From positions 88,862 to 152,861 of the forward strand of contig NZ_JAJHUO010000003.1 of NCBI RefSeq assembly GCF_020859565.1: DNA of 64,000 nt, read 5' to 3'. The notes beneath the pieces were generated by a model. The model ran no database searches and was not told the DNA's origin. It saw nothing but the letters and a program-made list of their open reading frames with translations. Numbering within the stretch: the stretch's first letter is position 1; each line of letters begins with the position of its first letter. Made by a program: the position numbers and the translations under genes. This document shows positions 62,236 to 64,000 of this stretch, piece by piece. Source of the DNA: Saccharothrix luteola (GTDB lineage: Bacteria > Actinomycetota > Actinomycetes > Mycobacteriales > Pseudonocardiaceae).

Positions 62236-62658
62236 GGATCTGCCCTTCTTCGGGGTTCGGCAGTTGTTCGGGCATTTCCGTCACGTGACAACCGGGTGTC
62301 GAGGGTCGATCGGAACGCGTTACCGGACCGGGAAATGTGAGTAGACAATTAGGCAAAAATAGGGGTGGACATTCACACTCTTCCGAGTGCAGAACGTCCG
62401 AATGGCCCAAAGAGACGATTCGCACGGTGACTGTTGACGTTGTCCGCTACGCCGTAAGGTTGAACCTTTCGGCTGATCCGGGCCGATCCGGTCGGTGTCG
62501 TCGTTAACCGTTCGGACACCCCCGGACCACCCGGAATTCGCTCACCCGGTCGACCGGGTCTCACTCGCTTGACAAGTGCGCGCGAGTTCCCGAATCCTCC
62601 GCAGGGCACGTTTTGGTCGTCCGCGAAAAAACCCTTGTCACCCGAGGAAGGTTCGCCC
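62236..62658. promoter_or_regulatory. 423-bp divergent promoter region
   Basis: The region holds promoters for the beta-propeller gene (left) and the ABC gene (right). GTCACGTGAC (62280-62289) is a perfect palindrome near the left gene. On the plus strand TTGACG (62434-62439) and TAAGGT (62455-62460) may be -35/-10 (15-bp spacer); AAGGTT-G-AACCTT (62456-62468) overlaps the -10 and may be an operator. No gene is seen. Confidence 0.45.
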
Positions 62659-63789
62659 GTGAACCACACCCGAGTCCTGCGGTCGGTAGGCGTCGGCGTC
62701 ACCGCGCTGGCGTTGGTCGCGGCCTGCGGCACGCCGCCGCCCAAGGACGGCGCCGCGAGCGGCACCCCCGCGGCGACCGCGAAGTCCGCCGCCGAGTTCG
62801 GCGGGTTCGACAAGCTCGTCGAGGCCGCCAAGGAGGAGGGCAGGCTCAACGTCATCGCGCTGCCGCCGGACTGGGCCAACTACGGCGAGATGATCAAGGC
62901 GTTCGAGGCGGAGTACGGCATCGAGGTCGACTCGGCGCAGCCCGACGCGTCCAGCCAGGACGAGATCAACGCCGCCAAGCAGCTCAAGGGCGGCGACCGC
63001 GCGCCGGACGTGTTCGACCTCGGCCTGACCGTGGCGCTCGCCAACAAGGACTTGTTCGCGCCCTACCAGGTGCGGACGTGGGCCGACATCGCCGACGAGC
63101 TGAAGGAGCCGTCCGGGCTCTACTACGGCGACTACGGCGGCTTCATGTCCATCGGCTACGACGCCGCCAAGGTGCCCGCGCCGACCTCGGTCAAGGACCT
63201 GCTCAAGCCCGAGTACCAGGGCAAGGTCGCGCTCAACGGCGACCCGACGCAGGCGGGCGCCGCGTTCTCCGGCGTGGTGATGGCCGCGCTGGGCAACGGC
63301 GGCTCGGCCGACGACATCGCGCCCGGCGTGGAGTTCTTCGCCCAGCTCAAGGCCGCGGGCAACTTCCTGCCGGTCGACCCGTCGCCCGCGACCATCGAGT
63401 CCGGGCAGACGCCCGTCGTGATCGACTGGGACTACACCAACGCCGCGCAGACCGCGAAGCTCGCGGGCAAGGTCGACTGGAAGGTCGTCGTCCCGGCGGA
63501 CGCGCAGGTCGGCGGCTACTACAACCAGGCGATCAACAAAGACGCGCCGCACCCGGCCGCCGCGCGCCTGTGGCAGGAGTTCCTGTACTCCGACAAGGGC
63601 CAGAACATCTTCCTCAAGGGCCTGTCGCGGCCCGTGCGGATGGACGCGATGGCCAAGTCCGGCACGGTCGACGCGGACGCGGCGGCGAAGCTGCCGGAGA
63701 CGTCCGGCGCGCAGGTGTTCCTCACCCAGGAGCAGTCGGACAAGGCCAAGCAGGTGCTGGCCTCGACGTGGGCGCAGGCGGTGGGCTGA
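62659..63789 (+). CDS. ABC transporter substrate-binding lipoprotein
   Basis: A 376-residue type II periplasmic binding protein of the iron/thiamine/putrescine group (PF13416-like). The lipobox LALVAAC puts the lipidated Cys at 23. The fold shows FDKLVEAAKEEGRLNVIALP, FEAEYGIEVDSAQPDASSQD, RAPDVFDLGLTVALANKDLF, and YYGDYGGFMSIGYDAAKVP. The ligand cannot be decided; phosphonate, thiamine, polyamine and ferric iron are possible. The GTG at 62659 has GAAGG upstream. It is followed in 3 nt by a permease gene, so this is the first gene of an importer operon. Confidence 0.87.
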   Translation: MNHTRVLRSVGVGVTALALVAACGTPPPKDGAASGTPAATAKSAAEFGGFDKLVEAAKEEGRLNVIALPPDWANYGEMIKAFEAEYGIEVDSAQPDASSQDEINAAKQLKGGDRAPDVFDLGLTVALANKDLFAPYQVRTWADIADELKEPSGLYYGDYGGFMSIGYDAAKVPAPTSVKDLLKPEYQGKVALNGDPTQAGAAFSGVVMAALGNGGSADDIAPGVEFFAQLKAAGNFLPVDPSPATIESGQTPVVIDWDYTNAAQTAKLAGKVDWKVVVPADAQVGGYYNQAINKDAPHPAAARLWQEFLYSDKGQNIFLKGLSRPVRMDAMAKSGTVDADAAAKLPETSGAQVFLTQEQSDKAKQVLASTWAQAVG

Positions 63790-63792
63790 CCG

Positions 63793-64000
63793 GTGGTCGC
63801 ACCCGTCACGACCGGGGCCGGGGGAGCCGATCGGGGCTCTCCCGGCCCCGGACCCGGTCGGAGCCGGCTGGCGTGGCTCGTCGTGGTGCCGTTCCTGGCC
63901 TACGTCGGCACGTTCCTGGTGTACCCGACCGCGCTGGTGCTGGCCGGGGCGTTCCAGGACGCGGACGGCGGGTTCACGGTGGCCAACCTGGCCGACCTGA
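63793..64000 (+). CDS. ABC transporter permease, N-terminal fragment
   Basis: The frame opens at GTG 63793, 3 nt after the stop of the binding protein, and runs off the window. The visible 69 codons start with a Gly/Pro-rich cytoplasmic tail and continue RLAWLVVVPFLAYVGTFLVY, the first membrane helix of a binding-protein-dependent permease, then PTALVLAGAFQDADGGF. It is the expected partner of the lipoprotein. The rest of the gene and any ATPase lie outside the window. Confidence 0.8.
   Translation, partial: MVAPVTTGAGGADRGSPGPGPGRSRLAWLVVVPFLAYVGTFLVYPTALVLAGAFQDADGGFTVANLADL

Noticed and set aside
62455..62469. IdeR/DmdR iron box at TAAGGTTGAACCTTT
   Set aside because: The iron box is a 19-bp element with AGGTTAG and CTAACCT arms; this palindrome is shorter with a different centre.

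Overview
The window is very GC-rich actinobacterial DNA with frequent GTG starts, many leaderless genes (a TANNNT -10 box 6-7 nt before the start codon) and GC-rich hairpin terminators without a T-run. A Streptomyces-type CebR box, a SARP/AfsR regulator, an ECF41 sigma factor and several P450s suggest a filamentous, secondary-metabolite-producing actinomycete. Pseudonocardiales (Saccharothrix, Lentzea or Actinosynnema type) is my best guess, but only by inference. No tRNA, rRNA, CRISPR array, transposase or phage gene was recognised. Two homopolymer tracts (1-79 and 26051-26100) look like assembly or sequencing artefacts, and each interrupts a gene.

Region 1 (0.1-11.6 kb) holds unrelated accessory genes: a truncated GntR regulator facing a DUF2306 membrane protein, a BMP-type lipoprotein, a two-domain GNAT enzyme, a P450/secreted hydrolase pair, a DUF574 methyltransferase, an ATP-grasp enzyme, a decayed PAP2 phosphatase, a HelD/HelR-type RNA polymerase-recycling ATPase and a DUF1877 protein.

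Region 2 (11.6-26 kb) is built of divergent regulator/target pairs: an LPMO under a perfect CebR palindrome; a multicopper oxidase operon facing a LysR gene with an in-frame amber stop; an ECF41 sigma factor facing a SnoaL-WrbA-SnoaL operon; an EamA transporter with an acyl-CoA ligase; a P450 facing a MarR gene; and a WYL regulator facing an epoxide hydrolase. Two paralogous HxlR-SCP2 regulators follow.

Region 3 (about 27-43 kb) is the most unusual part. It contains two GMC oxidoreductases (one coupled to a DUF5987 small subunit), an AhpD-like protein with a DHA2 exporter, an AraC regulator, and a tightly coupled operon of a 93-codon-scale small gene, two DUF1702/UnbL genes, UnbV, UnbU and a P450. 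UnbL-UnbV-UnbU is the conserved unknown trio of enediyne gene clusters, but no enediyne PKS (PKSE) or thioesterase lies in the window. The cassette therefore seems to work here with oxidoreductases and a possible small peptide instead of the polyketide synthase.

Region 4 (43.4-64 kb) is more housekeeping-like: a TIGR03084 protein, NAD-dependent DNA ligase, the RNA ligase RtcB, a 1003-residue SARP-STAND-TPR regulator facing a GNAT gene with a possible leader ORF, argG under an ArgR-like operator, a thioredoxin-reductase-like enzyme, a Cu/Zn SOD-like protein, the Hen1-Pnkp RNA-repair pair, a membrane protein behind a 44-bp palindrome, a secreted beta-propeller protein, and the start of an ABC importer operon that runs off the right edge. 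Two RNA-repair systems (RtcB and Pnkp/Hen1) thus lie within 13 kb.
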